Shown: positions 9,330 through 18,523, counted from the first letter of the stretch. The stretch is 57,743 nucleotides of DNA from Candidatus Gastranaerophilales bacterium (GCA_900769645.1 CAAGHI010000078.1:1-57743); one strand, 5' to 3'. Notes: generated by a model not told the origin, from the sequence alone. Program-made: numbers and translations.

Positions 9330-9371
9330 ATTCCTAATTTTCTATTTTTTTATTTACTATCTCTCTTTTTT

Positions 9372-9401
9372 ATTATACAATATATTTTATAAAGTTTGTA
9401 A
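9372..9401 (-). promoter_or_regulatory. Promoter of the pilMN-pilO operon
   Basis: On the minus strand TTACAA (9396-9401), an 18-base spacer and TATAAT (9372-9377) precede the gene by about 42 bases. Confidence 0.6.
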
Positions 9402-9443
9402 AATTAACATAAATTTACACTAAATGTAGGAGAGATTACTCGA

Positions 9444-10364
9444 ATGAAAGAGTTAATTGAAAAAATTAATAAACTAAAAAAAGAAAAAAACGCTGTTATT
9501 TTGGCTCATTGTTACCAAAATGTTGAAATTGATGAAGTCGCTGATTATGTTGGTGACTCTCTTTATCTTAGTCAAATGGCAGCAAAGACAAATGCGGATA
9601 TAATTGTTTTTGCAGGCGTTTATTTTATGGCACAGACTGCAAAAATTCTTAACCCGACAAGAAAAGTCCTTTTGCCGAGACTTGAATCAGGTTGCAGAAT
9701 GGCTGATATGATTACTTTGGAACAACTTAGAGAATTCAAAAGCAAATTCCCTAAAATGTCAACAGTTTGTTATATCAATTCAACAGCAGAAGTTAAATCA
9801 GAATGCGATATTTGCTGCACAAGTTCAAATGCCGTAAAAATCGTGGATAGCCTTAAAGCTGATGAAATTCTGTTTTTGCCTGATACATACCTTGGTAAAT
9901 GGGTTGAAGCTAAATTGGGTAACGTTAAAGTAAATACCTATCCCGGATTTTGTCCTACACACATGCAAATTCGTGATAAAGATGTTGTTGCGGCTCGTGA
10001 AAAATATCCGAATGCACTTGTTCTTGCGCACCCTGAATGTCACCAATCAGTGACTGCAATTGCTGATTACGTTGGTTCGACAACCGGAATTATGAAATTT
10101 GCAAAAGAAAGTGATAATAAACAATTTATTATTGCAACTGAAAAAGGCGTTGTAGACAGGCTAAAACGAGATTATCCGGAAAAAGAATTTATTCTAATCA
10201 AAGATTCTGTAATTTGTCCAAATATGAAATGGAATACTTTGACAGATATTTACAATGCACTTGATAGAGAAGAACACGAAATTACTGTTGATGAAGAAAT
10301 GGCGCAAAAAGCTCTAACTTGTATTGACAGAATGTTGGAAGTTTCAGCCGTAGGAGCAAAATAG
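9444..10364 (+). CDS. nadA: Quinolinate synthase
   Basis: This 306-residue enzyme condenses iminoaspartate with dihydroxyacetone phosphate to quinolinate in de novo NAD synthesis. The family signatures are clear: AHCYQNVEIDEVADYVGDSL near the N-terminus, and the three cluster cysteines C84, C170 (GFCPTH) and C258 (ICPNMKW). HPECH is also present. GGAGAG lies upstream of ATG. nadB and nadC are not here. rlmB starts on the base after the stop codon. Confidence 0.96.
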   Translation: MKELIEKINKLKKEKNAVILAHCYQNVEIDEVADYVGDSLYLSQMAAKTNADIIVFAGVYFMAQTAKILNPTRKVLLPRLESGCRMADMITLEQLREFKSKFPKMSTVCYINSTAEVKSECDICCTSSNAVKIVDSLKADEILFLPDTYLGKWVEAKLGNVKVNTYPGFCPTHMQIRDKDVVAAREKYPNALVLAHPECHQSVTAIADYVGSTTGIMKFAKESDNKQFIIATEKGVVDRLKRDYPEKEFILIKDSVICPNMKWNTLTDIYNALDREEHEITVDEEMAQKALTCIDRMLEVSAVGAK

Positions 10365-11108
10365 ATGGAAGATAACATTATTTTTGGAAAAAATTCCGTT
10401 ATGGAAGCGCTTATCGCCGGAGATAGAGAGATTAACAAAATTCTTATCTCAAAAAATATTCACAGTGATAATAAAATTAACAAAATTAAAGAACTCGCTC
10501 AACAAAACGGAATAGTTTACCAATTCGTTGCGAAGGAAAAATTTCAACCTTATGCAGAATTTAACCATCAAGGAATTATTGCTCAGATTTCTCCTATTAA
10601 ATATATGGATTTAGACGAGTTTTTGGAGAAAAAACATGAAAATTCATCACTTGTAATCCTTGACGGAATTGAGGATTCGCACAATCTAGGCTCAATTATC
10701 AGAACTTGTGTTTGTGCTGGGGTTGATGGGATTATAATTCCATCAAGAAGAAATGTTCAAGTAAATGCGACGGTTGATAAAACAAGCGCCGGTGCTATAA
10801 ATCATATTCCGATTATCAAGGTAAATAGCCTTGTAAATGCTGTGCAAAAACTTAAAAATTCAGACTGGTGGGTAGTTGCAGCAGACGCAAGCGCAAGGGA
10901 TAATTATTATGATGTTAAATATGGTGATATGAACTTTGCTCTCGTAATGGGTGCTGAGCATGCAGGGGTTTCAAAATCAATATTGAAGTTGTCCGATTTT
11001 GTTGTAAAAATTCCTATGTACAAAAACTTTAATTCTCTTAATGTCTCAAATGCCCTCAGTGCAATAATTTTCGAAACAGTTAGACAAAAATTGCAAAAAA
11101 AGTTATAA
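10365..11108 (+). CDS. rlmB: TrmH/SpoU family rRNA 2'-O-methyltransferase (RlmB-like)
   Basis: This 247-residue protein has an N-terminal L30e-like substrate-binding region (IFGKNSVMEAL..) and a C-terminal SPOUT knot with LDGIEDSHNLGSIIRT, GAEHAGVSKSIL and SLNVSNALSAIIFE, the three SpoU motifs. RlmB methylates G2251 of 23S rRNA. The family match is sure, the exact target likely. It starts directly after nadA, so it is co-transcribed, and the sigma factor follows 48 bases on. Confidence 0.9.
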   Translation: MEDNIIFGKNSVMEALIAGDREINKILISKNIHSDNKINKIKELAQQNGIVYQFVAKEKFQPYAEFNHQGIIAQISPIKYMDLDEFLEKKHENSSLVILDGIEDSHNLGSIIRTCVCAGVDGIIIPSRRNVQVNATVDKTSAGAINHIPIIKVNSLVNAVQKLKNSDWWVVAADASARDNYYDVKYGDMNFALVMGAEHAGVSKSILKLSDFVVKIPMYKNFNSLNVSNALSAIIFETVRQKLQKKL

Positions 11109-11156
11109 TAATCAAGAAGCAAAGTTTATACTATAAAAAGCTTCTAGGAGAGAGAA

Positions 11157-12155
11157 ATGAAAAAAGAACTTGAAAAATACGGAATACTGACCGAAGAAAT
11201 ATCTGACGAAAATGTTAATTTTCATGAGCTTGAAAATAACGAAGAGGACGAAGATGTTCTAAAATCAGTAGAAGAACCGAAAGTTCAAGAAAGTTTGACT
11301 TCTGTTAATTCTGACGACAGCGTAAAAATATACTTGCAACAAATCGGCAAAATTCCACTTCTTTCTCACGAGCAAGAATACGATCTTGCAAAAAAAATCT
11401 ACGAAACTCACGACGAATTTTCTAAAAATTTGCTCGTAAATGCTAATTTAAGACTCGTTGTAAGCATCGCCAAAAAATATATTGGCAGAGGACTTTCCTT
11501 CTTAGATCTTATTCAAGAAGGGAATATGGGCTTGATGAAAGCTGCCGGAAGGTTTGACTACACAAAGGGTTACAAGTTTTCAACCTATGCAACATGGTGG
11601 ATTCAACAATCAATTACCCGTGCAATCGCCGACAAGTCAAGAATTATCAGGCTTCCAATCCACATGATTGAGTCTTTAGGGAAAATTAGACGTGCAACAA
11701 TAGATTTGACAACAGAACTTGGGCATACACCGACAAAACAAGAAATCGCGTACAGGCTCGGCGTTCCGGTTAGCAAAATTTCATCTATCATAAAATCTGC
11801 ACAATCTACAATAAGTATGGAAACGCCTGCGAAATCGTCAGATGACGCATCTAAAATTGCTGATTTTATTGTTGATGAAGATTCAATTGCGCCAGACAAC
11901 AGAGTTTCGCAAGAAAACTTATTTGAAGATATTAGAAAAATGCTTAACCAGTTAAGTCCAAAAGAGCGTGATGTCTTAATTCTTCGCTACGGCTTGGATA
12001 ACAGTGGTACAAAGAAAACTTTAGATGAAATTGGAACGCAATATGGCGTTTCAAGAGAAAGAATTCGCCAAATTGAAAACAGGGCTATTGCAAAGCTTAA
12101 AAAGTTCTGTAAAAATAAGCATCTTTCTGTCGGTTTGAAGAACTATTTTGGCTAA
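11157..12155 (+). CDS. rpoD: RNA polymerase sigma factor, RpoD/SigA family
   Basis: This 332-residue protein has sigma region 1.2 (DSVKIYLQQIGKIPLL), region 2 (NLRLVVSIAKKYIGRGLSFLDLIQEGN, then FSTYATWWIQQSITRA), region 3 and region 4 with the -35-binding helix (YGVSRERIRQIENRAIAKLK). It lacks the long region 1.1 and the non-conserved insert of E. coli RpoD, as in cyanobacterial group 1/2 factors. The TATAAT-type promoters in this window fit such a factor. Whether it is the primary or a group 2 sigma cannot be told from one gene. Confidence 0.88.
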   Translation: MKKELEKYGILTEEISDENVNFHELENNEEDEDVLKSVEEPKVQESLTSVNSDDSVKIYLQQIGKIPLLSHEQEYDLAKKIYETHDEFSKNLLVNANLRLVVSIAKKYIGRGLSFLDLIQEGNMGLMKAAGRFDYTKGYKFSTYATWWIQQSITRAIADKSRIIRLPIHMIESLGKIRRATIDLTTELGHTPTKQEIAYRLGVPVSKISSIIKSAQSTISMETPAKSSDDASKIADFIVDEDSIAPDNRVSQENLFEDIRKMLNQLSPKERDVLILRYGLDNSGTKKTLDEIGTQYGVSRERIRQIENRAIAKLKKFCKNKHLSVGLKNYFG

Positions 12156-12209
12156 ATGGTATAATGTCAGAGGCTTAACAATATTTAGTGCAAAAACGAA
12201 TTCGAATCT

Positions 12210-12246
12210 AAAAAGCCGTTCAGTCCTTTGGAATGAGCGGCTTTTG
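12210..12246 (+). terminator. Terminator of the nadA-rlmB-sigma operon
   Basis: The AAAAGCCG...CGGCTTTT stem, with an inner TTCA/TGAG part, ends in T-rich sequence about 55 bases after the sigma gene. Confidence 0.75.
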
Positions 12247-12319
12247 TTATAAAAATTACTTAGCAACATGGTTAATTATTATTATCTATGATGTAAGTTT
12301 GGGGTAAATTGACAGGGCA

Positions 12320-12607
12320 TTAACCCATAAACGCAATATGTCTTTGGCTTCTGTTTGCTCTGTCGTAGTCAGGTGAAAATAGTATATTATAAGTCTTGCG
12401 AAGTTTTGCACCAAGTGCTTTTAGCATATTTGGGTTTTGAGCCATGTCTGCTTTTTGAGTGCGGTTTAGGTCGTTCTCAAAGTTGATCTTCGCATTTGGG
12501 TTTTGTAGTGATAAAATCGCTACATTCGGGGTTATATTATTTAGATTTCCTTCACCGAAAGAAATAGGTTTTATTGTATTAAATTTAACTGGATTAATTG
12601 TTATCAT
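12320..12607 (-). CDS. Small uncharacterised protein with a PV..NT..SF.G N-terminus
   Basis: I recognise no family for this 95-residue protein. Its start (MITINPVKFNTIKPISFGEG) resembles that of the 372-residue protein at 37842 (ISPVSAVSLNT....TSFEG), so both may share a short lineage-specific N-terminal motif. The rest is polar, with no membrane segment. A GAGGAG site precedes the ATG, and a near-consensus promoter and a leader hairpin lie upstream, so the gene is probably well expressed. Confidence 0.65.
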   Translation of the reverse strand: MITINPVKFNTIKPISFGEGNLNNITPNVAILSLQNPNAKINFENDLNRTQKADMAQNPNMLKALGAKLRKTYNILFSPDYDRANRSQRHIAFMG

Positions 12608-12637
12608 TTTTTTCTCCTCTCTGAGGTTTTTGTTATT

Positions 12638-12656
12638 AAGTGTTTAATTAACACTT
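12638..12656 (-). promoter_or_regulatory. Perfect inverted repeat in the leader of the gene at 12320
   Basis: AAGTGTT-N5-AACACTT lies just after the predicted transcription start (about 12664) and upstream of the ribosome site. It could be an operator or an RNA hairpin. Confidence 0.45.
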
Positions 12657-12670
12657 CATCTAACACTTTT

Positions 12671-12699
12671 ACTATAAACCATAACGTTTTATTTGTCAA
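12671..12699 (-). promoter_or_regulatory. Near-consensus sigma-70 promoter
   Basis: On the minus strand: TTGACA (12694-12699), a 17-base spacer, TATAGT (12671-12676). This is one of the two promoters in the window closest to consensus. It drives the small gene ending at 12320. Confidence 0.8.
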
Positions 12700-12744
12700 C
12701 CCCTATGATAAAGTTTTATTAAGCAAGTGGGAAACTCTCTCATA

Positions 12745-12989
12745 TCAATGGTTTTACAATAAAGTGCTTTTTGTACACTTATTGTTCTTTGGATTGGTTT
12801 TTGCATGTTTTGAACCCTATTAGCATGCTAATTTATTGTCTTATTTTATATTATCTGGGTGGGTTTTGTATATTCTCCACTCAGGCAATTGTAAAAATCA
12901 CACTTATTCCGTTTAATATAATTAATCTTTTTCATACTTCCAGCTATTCTTAATTCCAACGAGCCTCCATTAAAGAGGCTCTTTTTTTG
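12745..12989 (+). ncRNA. Candidate structured non-coding RNA
   Basis: There is no convincing reading frame here, but there is nested pairing. Hairpin 1 is CAATAAAGTG (12757-12766) with CACTTATTG (12776-12784). Hairpin 2 is CTGGGTGG (12855-12862) with CCACTCAG (12877-12884). An outer stem TTTTACAAT (12752-12760) pairs with ATTGTAAAA (12888-12896), and its CAAT also belongs to hairpin 1, so two folds may compete. A strong terminator closes the unit. No gene with which it could be a leader follows on this strand for several kb. No known RNA family was recognised, and the 5' end is not defined. Confidence 0.4.
12959..12989 (+). terminator. Intrinsic terminator closing the candidate RNA
   Basis: The stem GAGCCTC-cattaaa-GAGGCTC is followed by T7. 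No protein gene on this strand ends nearby, so the transcript it ends is probably non-coding. Confidence 0.8.
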
Positions 12990-13015
12990 CGGACGGTGCT
13001 ACGCACGTAGCCCCC

Positions 13016-13120
13016 TGTAACAACATTCATCCATACTTTAGGTTTTGGTAGAAAGCTTTTGCCCACCCTTTGTAACAATTTTCATTCATACCTCATATTT
13101 TGGTGAAAAGTTTTCGTATT
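13016..13120. repeat. Imperfect tandem repeat, two units of about 50 bp
   Basis: Both units read tgtaacaa..TTCATxCATAC..TTTTGGT.xAAAG.TTT, at about 13016-13066 and 13071-13120. The rest of 12990-13386 holds dispersed-repeat pieces and no gene. Confidence 0.6.
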
Positions 13121-13156
13121 TGTATAAAGCAGCAAAGCGTGAGTTGTTATTCTTGT

Positions 13157-13353
13157 ATGTGTTAAGTAATTTGTTGACAACTTACCTCCCCTAGGGTGGA
13201 GCGGATTTGCGGACGGACGGAGTGCTTAACGAGTCCGGATAGCGAGCAGATGGAGCAAACTACAACCGTGTTGTTTTTGCGGAACTCTGGGAGCGTGGAG
13301 CAAATTCAAGACAGGTCACAGTTGTTGACGAGCGATTAGCGTGGCAATCCAGT
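13157..13353 (+). repeat. Composite dispersed repeat (families C and B)
   Basis: The segment gttaagtaatttgttgacaacttacctcccctagggtggag, and later cacagttgttgacgagcgattagcg, recurs in reverse orientation at about 42240-42320. The end (gagcgattagcgtggcaatccag) belongs to family B. Confidence 0.7.
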
Positions 13354-13386
13354 CTATAATTAATATTATAAGTTGAACTTGTCCTC

Positions 13387-14610
13387 TTACTCTGTAAGCA
13401 TCCTAACTTTATCTGCCAAACTGTCCAAAATAGCATTTGTTTGGGCTTTGCCTAAAAGAATTTGTTGTACGGCCTCATTCAGCACAATATTAATCTCTTT
13501 TTGATTCCTCGCAGGCATGAATGTCGGCTCAATCTTATTCAGTTGTCTTGCGCTGATAACACGTGCTTTCGACATCAAATCTGTTTCATCATACTTTGTG
13601 TAAAATTCGTTTTGCAAAGTTTTTTCATTCACAGCCAAAATATTCGTCAATTTTGCCATTTCAAGCTGGTTTTCGCTATTTGTCAAAAATAGAGCAAATT
13701 TCAAAGCTTCGTCCTTATGTTTTGCCCGAGTCGGAATTACAAAATTCATCAAAGAAAAATCGTTTTGTCCCAATTCTCCAACAATCTGCGGTGCTACATC
13801 TGTGTTTGCATAAGTCGACGGAGCATTTTCCTTAATCATCGTCAAAAAGTTTGCTCCAGCTTGGAAAAACACGATTTTTTCAGCCATATATTTTTCCAGC
13901 GCTTCTCGATGAGTCTGGGTAATTGATTCTTTCGGGATTAAATCTTTTTCATACAGATCTTTGAAAAGCTCAAATACTTCCTGAGATTTTTGAGAATTAA
14001 TATTGGCAACAGTTACACCATATTTGCTCAAAATTCTTGCCATAGTGTCGTTTTCGGTGATGTTTGGGAGCAAGACATAAGCTCCAGTTTTTTGTTTGAT
14101 TTGCGGAGCAATTTGAGCCAAATCTTCGTAAGTTGCCGGCATTTTGGCACCGGATTTAGCCAACAAATCTTTATTATAAATCGTTACTGCAGATGTCGCA
14201 TACCAAGGCAGAGAGTACAATTTACCGTTTGTTTTAAGCGAATTTATGATTGACTGATTATACTGTTTTGTGTAATTTTCATCAATTTGATAAAGCGCAC
14301 CTCGTTGAGCCAAAAGTGCCGTAAAATCAGGGTTTAGGTTAATCAAGTCCGGCGGATTGTCGCTCAAAACTGACGCAAGCGTTCTTTTTTCGCCTTCAGA
14401 GAACGGAACATCAATCCATTTTATCTTAACATCAGGGTTTTGAGCCTCAAATTCGCTGATTACTTTGTTCATATAAGGCGCAAAATCGTTCATTTGCAGA
14501 GTCCAAAAAACAACTTCGTTATCGGCGGATTTTTTGCCAAACGGCATTGTAAAAATCGCCAATACTAAAATTATAAAGATTAGCCCTGTTTTAAAAAATA
14601 AGTTTTTCAT
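13387..14610 (-). CDS. ABC transporter solute-binding protein, family 1 (sugar type)
   Basis: This 407-residue protein has an N-terminal hydrophobic signal or anchor (about 5-24), then the MalE/UgpB-like fold with VVFWTLQM, IKWIDVPFSEGE, LPWYATSAVTIYNKDLLAKSG and the C-terminal FMPARNQKEI. Such proteins catch sugars or glycerol-phosphate esters in the periplasm and hand them to a membrane permease. No lipobox cysteine is seen. No permease or ATPase gene is adjacent, so it is an orphan here and its substrate is unknown. Confidence 0.85.
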   Translation of the reverse strand: MKNLFFKTGLIFIILVLAIFTMPFGKKSADNEVVFWTLQMNDFAPYMNKVISEFEAQNPDVKIKWIDVPFSEGEKRTLASVLSDNPPDLINLNPDFTALLAQRGALYQIDENYTKQYNQSIINSLKTNGKLYSLPWYATSAVTIYNKDLLAKSGAKMPATYEDLAQIAPQIKQKTGAYVLLPNITENDTMARILSKYGVTVANINSQKSQEVFELFKDLYEKDLIPKESITQTHREALEKYMAEKIVFFQAGANFLTMIKENAPSTYANTDVAPQIVGELGQNDFSLMNFVIPTRAKHKDEALKFALFLTNSENQLEMAKLTNILAVNEKTLQNEFYTKYDETDLMSKARVISARQLNKIEPTFMPARNQKEINIVLNEAVQQILLGKAQTNAILDSLADKVRMLTE

Positions 14611-14656
14611 AATCTGCTACCTCACACGATTTTGCACAATTCAAGTCTATTAAATT

Positions 14657-15223
14657 TTAGCCACCATTCATCTTTTTGACATTTTCTTTAATAAAATGTT
14701 TTACTGCCGGTGTAATCAGCAAATCTGGTTCATCAGCCGTAAATTCGTCCAAAATTATTATACCACGACGCAAATCGCCTTTTTCAATATATAAAAGCCC
14801 GAGCATAACTTTATCAAGCGCACTTTGACTTTTGCTATATTCTGCAATTTTTGAATTTATAAGTCCAAGACTTTTATAGCACTTTGCAAGTTTTTGGTAA
14901 TACTGAAAATTCAAGCTATACTGGCGAATCGCGTCCTCATAAGGTTGTCTTGCCATATCTGCATAACCAATTGCCATATATGCGTCCCCAATATTTTTGT
15001 AATACACAGAAGTGGCTTGTGTGTTCGGATTAAGGCTTATTGCAATTTTGAATTCCTGAATTGCTGCATAATAAATCCCTTCGTCCATATAGCGAATTCC
15101 CATGTTATTGTGTAAATATGCATTTTTTGTCGCATCAATAACATGCACATCAGGTTTTTTGTACCCAGATGTGAGGAAGCTTAAAAATATTAAAGATATT
15201 AGGATTGTGGATTTTGTTTTCAT
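14657..15223 (-). CDS. Secreted TPR-repeat protein
   Basis: This 188-residue protein has a signal peptide (about 1-20) and at least two TPR units (NNMGIRYMDEGIYYAAIQEFKIAISLNPN and the following YYKNIGDAYMAIGYADMA). TPRs bind proteins; the partner is unknown. It follows the solute-binding gene's promoter side by about 46 bases on the same strand. No good ribosome site is seen before the ATG. Confidence 0.75.
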   Translation of the reverse strand: MKTKSTILISLIFLSFLTSGYKKPDVHVIDATKNAYLHNNMGIRYMDEGIYYAAIQEFKIAISLNPNTQATSVYYKNIGDAYMAIGYADMARQPYEDAIRQYSLNFQYYQKLAKCYKSLGLINSKIAEYSKSQSALDKVMLGLLYIEKGDLRRGIIILDEFTADEPDLLITPAVKHFIKENVKKMNGG

Positions 15224-15227
15224 GGTG

Positions 15228-15325
15228 GTTAATGATGTTGGGCAAGTATGCCCACCCTACTTATTCTAGTTGCAATTTTGTCATTGCGAGCGATTAGCGT
15301 GGCAATCTAGTTTTCAATTTCAGTA
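15228..15325 (+). repeat. Dispersed repeat with family B unit
   Basis: This copy carries gatgttgggcaagtatgccca, then cttattctagttgcaatttt, then tcattgcgagcgattagcgtggcaatc. The same blocks in the same order occur at 16356-16510. Confidence 0.75.
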
Positions 15326-15389
15326 AAAGACTTTGCATCTATGCATCTTAGCCTCTTTGCATCTAATAAGCTTAGCTGCTTCACTGCTT

Positions 15390-16319
15390 TTACAGTTCAA
15401 CTTCCAGTCCTTCGTATGCAAGAACTGCGCTATCGCCTAGGTCTTTGTAATGTTCTTTAATGATATTTAATTTGTTGTCATCATAGCTTGGGTCAAAGTG
15501 GAAGAAAACAACCTTTTTTGCATTCGCCTGCTTTTGTGCTTCAATTGCCATATCAAAAGTTGAGTGTCCGTAGCCTTGTTTTGGTACAAATGCGTCCAAA
15601 TAATCTTCCATTGTGTATTGTGCGTCATGGATTAACAAATCGCACCCACGAGCAAAGTTTGCAAGCTTTTTGTCGCCTCCAGGGTAGCTTTCCTTATCAG
15701 TCGCATAAACCAAAACTTTATCATGATATGCAATTTTGTAAATCAAAACACCTTCTTGTGGGTGGGCATAAGAGCGATAACAAGTAATTAAAACGTCGTC
15801 ACCTTCAACTTTTGCATCATTTTCATTCTCAATTCGCTTGATAATAGGAGCCTCACCGTGTCTTAGGATAATTCCTTCGGTTTCATTGATGTCTTTTATG
15901 TTCAAATTCCCTGCGATATCACCTAAATCAAGTGGAAAAGACTTGCCAAAAAGAAGTTCAGAAAGTTCATCTGCTAAGCTTTCATTGTAATTTACATTTC
16001 CATAAACATTGATTTGTGATGATGGAATATGGAGTGGACGGAAGAAAGTAAAACCTTGCAAGTGGTCTTGGTGAATATGTGAAATCAACACAGTTGCACG
16101 GATTGGAGTTCTGTCAGCAGAATTTTCGCCCGAGGCAATATATTTGCCCATAAGCTCATTTCCAATATTAATCAAACCTGTCCCTGCATCAAGGATAATC
16201 AAATGCCCGTTGACATTGACTTCAACACAAGACGTGTTTCCGCCGTACTGCAAGAAATCTCCGTTGGCAACAGGATAACTACCTCTAACACCTCTAAATT
16301 TTATTTTAAATTCGCCCAT
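15390..16319 (-). CDS. MBL-fold metal-dependent hydrolase
   Basis: This 309-residue metallo-beta-lactamase-fold protein begins FKIKFRGVRGSYPV....YGGNTSC and has the metal motif SHIHQDHLQG, with further ligands in YATDKES and the C-terminal FFHFDPSYDD. The opening resembles the PhnP/cyclic phosphodiesterase-like and RNase Z-like branch, so it probably cleaves a phosphodiester or similar ester in the cytoplasm. I chose the ATG at 16319 because AAAGGAC precedes it and the conserved sequence begins just after; an upstream in-frame start lies inside repeat sequence. Confidence 0.82.
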   Translation of the reverse strand: MGEFKIKFRGVRGSYPVANGDFLQYGGNTSCVEVNVNGHLIILDAGTGLINIGNELMGKYIASGENSADRTPIRATVLISHIHQDHLQGFTFFRPLHIPSSQINVYGNVNYNESLADELSELLFGKSFPLDLGDIAGNLNIKDINETEGIILRHGEAPIIKRIENENDAKVEGDDVLITCYRSYAHPQEGVLIYKIAYHDKVLVYATDKESYPGGDKKLANFARGCDLLIHDAQYTMEDYLDAFVPKQGYGHSTFDMAIEAQKQANAKKVVFFHFDPSYDDNKLNIIKEHYKDLGDSAVLAYEGLEVEL

Positions 16320-16355
16320 GTTTTGTCCTTTCTGGTTGATTGGATTGTTAAATTT

Positions 16356-16510
16356 TACGATGTTGGGCAAGTATGCCCAACCTACTTTTGGTTGATTAGG
16401 TTGTTAAGTTTTTCGGTGGCGGGGTAGGGCCCCCGCCCTACTTATTCTAGTTGCAATTTTTGTCATTGCGAGCGATTAGCGTGGCAATCCAGCTTTCAAT
16501 TTCTGTAAAG
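16356..16510 (+). repeat. Dispersed repeat with family B unit
   Basis: This is a second copy of the 15228-15325 element, with an extra GC-rich hairpin (ggcggggtagggcccccgcc) inserted between its blocks. Confidence 0.75.
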
Positions 16511-16557
16511 TGTCGGATTAGCAAATCCGCCCTACGCTTAGCTATCTCGTTTCCTAG

Positions 16558-17499
16558 CTACTTCTTAATCACTATCGTTGCATTTTGATCTTTCGCTTCA
16601 CCTGTGTAAACAGTTATTCCAAAGACCAATAGTTTTGCAAGTTTTTGTACGTTTTTTAAATTAGTTTCCTTGTTTTGAATGTTAAATACGACCTTGTTTC
16701 TGTAATTTGTTACCGTAATCATTCTGAAAGCGTTTGGATATGACACCATAGAAGGGCAACTTACATACAGAAGATTGTCTCGCTGAGTGATTTTTGCGCC
16801 ATGGTAATGACCTTGAAATATTGCAATCGGTTGCTTATATTTATTAAGGATTGCTTGCATCTTGTCAGCATCTAAAAGCCTGTGATTTGGGCTGTTGTAT
16901 GGCTCCAAAACAGGTACGTGCATAAAGATTAAAACGGTATCTTTTTTTGAATTTGCAAGCTCATTATCAAGCCATTTTAACTGTTCATCACCGATTTGAC
17001 CGTTTGATGTTAATCTGTCACGAATAATTGTATCCAAAACTATTGCCTTGTAACCCTTTTGCGGTACAAATGAATAGTATGACTTTTCAAACTTGTAGTT
17101 AGTATTATACTGATTTACCAAATCCATATAAGCTCTCGGAGTCAAATATCCACCGAACATAGTGTCGTGGTTCCCGAAAGCAAAATACCAAGGATAATTT
17201 AGCTTTTCAGTGTGCGGAAGGAATGCACTCAACTCTTTTTCAAACGGTTTGTCAATTAAATCACCCGTAAACATTACAAATGAAACATTTGGGGTTTCAT
17301 TAATCTGCTCTATCACATCGTCAAGAAGCTTTGGAGATTCCGCAACCATCTTGAAAGTCGTATTATTGCTTCCTGTGTAGAAATGTGTGTCACTGACTTG
17401 TGCAAACTTTAAACTCGATGTGCTGCTGTAACATTGCAAGCCAAAAAGCATTGCCCCGGACAATAAAATAGAGATTGACCAGTTTTTTAATCTTGTCAT
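16558..17499 (-). CDS. Secreted calcineurin-like metallophosphoesterase
   Basis: This 313-residue protein has a signal peptide (about 1-28) and the full phosphoesterase signature: DTH (37-39), GDL, GNHD, MHVPVLEP and GHYH. It probably acts outside the cytoplasmic membrane on phosphate esters or nucleotides; the substrate is unknown. The ATG at 17499 has AAAGGAGAG ahead of it and sits at the signal peptide start. A frame extension of 17 codons would overlap the upstream TPR gene by ATGA, so the two genes form one transcript. Confidence 0.85.
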   Translation of the reverse strand: MTRLKNWSISILLSGAMLFGLQCYSSTSSLKFAQVSDTHFYTGSNNTTFKMVAESPKLLDDVIEQINETPNVSFVMFTGDLIDKPFEKELSAFLPHTEKLNYPWYFAFGNHDTMFGGYLTPRAYMDLVNQYNTNYKFEKSYYSFVPQKGYKAIVLDTIIRDRLTSNGQIGDEQLKWLDNELANSKKDTVLIFMHVPVLEPYNSPNHRLLDADKMQAILNKYKQPIAIFQGHYHGAKITQRDNLLYVSCPSMVSYPNAFRMITVTNYRNKVVFNIQNKETNLKNVQKLAKLLVFGITVYTGEAKDQNATIVIKK

Positions 17500-17546
17500 T
17501 ATACTCTCCTTTTTTATAACTTTTCTTTTTCTATATCTTCTAGTCG

Positions 17547-18446
17547 TCATTGCTGTTGTTTATCCAGTTCTGATTTTATTTCATTATACTTCAAATTCAA
17601 ATCTTTGTCGTCATCAGAGAGTATGATTGCTTTGTCAATATTCAAAAGAGCATTTGACAAATCATTCTGTGCATAATCGCAAAGCCCGATGTATTTGTAA
17701 ACCTCTGATGTTTGAACATTACGTGAAAGCAAGTTTAATTTATCTCTTGCATCATCGTAATTGCCTCTATAATATGCGATTTTTGTATCTATTAATAAAT
17801 ATGAAATGTTTTCTTCAATATCCAAAGCTTTTTTTATATCGTCCTGTGCCTCAATTAGGTAATTCATCTCCATATTAGCCTGAGCGCGCAATGCATAAGC
17901 AATATCAGACTTTTGGTTATATGAAAGATATTTATCCGCATAATTTACAGCATTTTTGAAATCGCCTAAATCATAATAACTTTGCGCTAAACCCAAGTAA
18001 CTCTGTGCAAAAGCCGGTTTGAGGACAATGGCTTTTTGATAATATGCGATTGCGTTTTTGAAATCAGAATTATCCCTGTAAATATTTGCAAGTGCAAACA
18101 TAGACCAGTAATCGCTCGTCGCAGAAGCAAGTTGAGAAATTTGCTTAGTTTTGTTTCCTTGTTTTTTATAGTTTTCAGCCTGTTGATAGTTTTTGTCAAA
18201 AGATGTTAAATAAGACTTTGCATTGGCGTTTGTAACTCTAACAAGTGTGTTTTTCAATTCTTTTGCGTCCAGATTATTTGGTTCAAGTTGAAGTAGTTTG
18301 TCAACATACACCGTTGCGTCAGAGTATTTTCCGTAAGTTGCATATTCTGAGGCGATATCGAAATAATCTTCGGTCAATTCACTTGCCAAAACAGAGATTG
18401 ACGAAAATGCAAAACATATCAAACATGTCAAAATTAACTTCTTCAT
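17547..18446 (-). CDS. Secreted TPR-repeat protein
   Basis: This 299-residue protein has a signal peptide (about 1-21) followed by tandem TPR units across most of its length (for example NAIAYYQKAIVLKPAFAQSYLGLAQ). It lies directly upstream of the phosphoesterase, so the two may work together in the periplasm. TATAAT stands exactly six bases before the ATG with no ribosome site, which suggests a leaderless mRNA. The gene is divergent from the one at 18524. Confidence 0.8.
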   Translation of the reverse strand: MKKLILTCLICFAFSSISVLASELTEDYFDIASEYATYGKYSDATVYVDKLLQLEPNNLDAKELKNTLVRVTNANAKSYLTSFDKNYQQAENYKKQGNKTKQISQLASATSDYWSMFALANIYRDNSDFKNAIAYYQKAIVLKPAFAQSYLGLAQSYYDLGDFKNAVNYADKYLSYNQKSDIAYALRAQANMEMNYLIEAQDDIKKALDIEENISYLLIDTKIAYYRGNYDDARDKLNLLSRNVQTSEVYKYIGLCDYAQNDLSNALLNIDKAIILSDDDKDLNLKYNEIKSELDKQQQ

Positions 18447-18523
18447 AACGGCATTATATCACAATTTCCTATAAATGTATGATTAGATTAAAGATAAAAA
18501 AATTTTTGTCGTAATATTATATT

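Noticed and set aside
12771..12953. Plus-strand 60-codon frame in the 12.8-kb gap
   Set aside because: It has no ribosome site, an odd composition, and lies across the hairpins of the candidate RNA.
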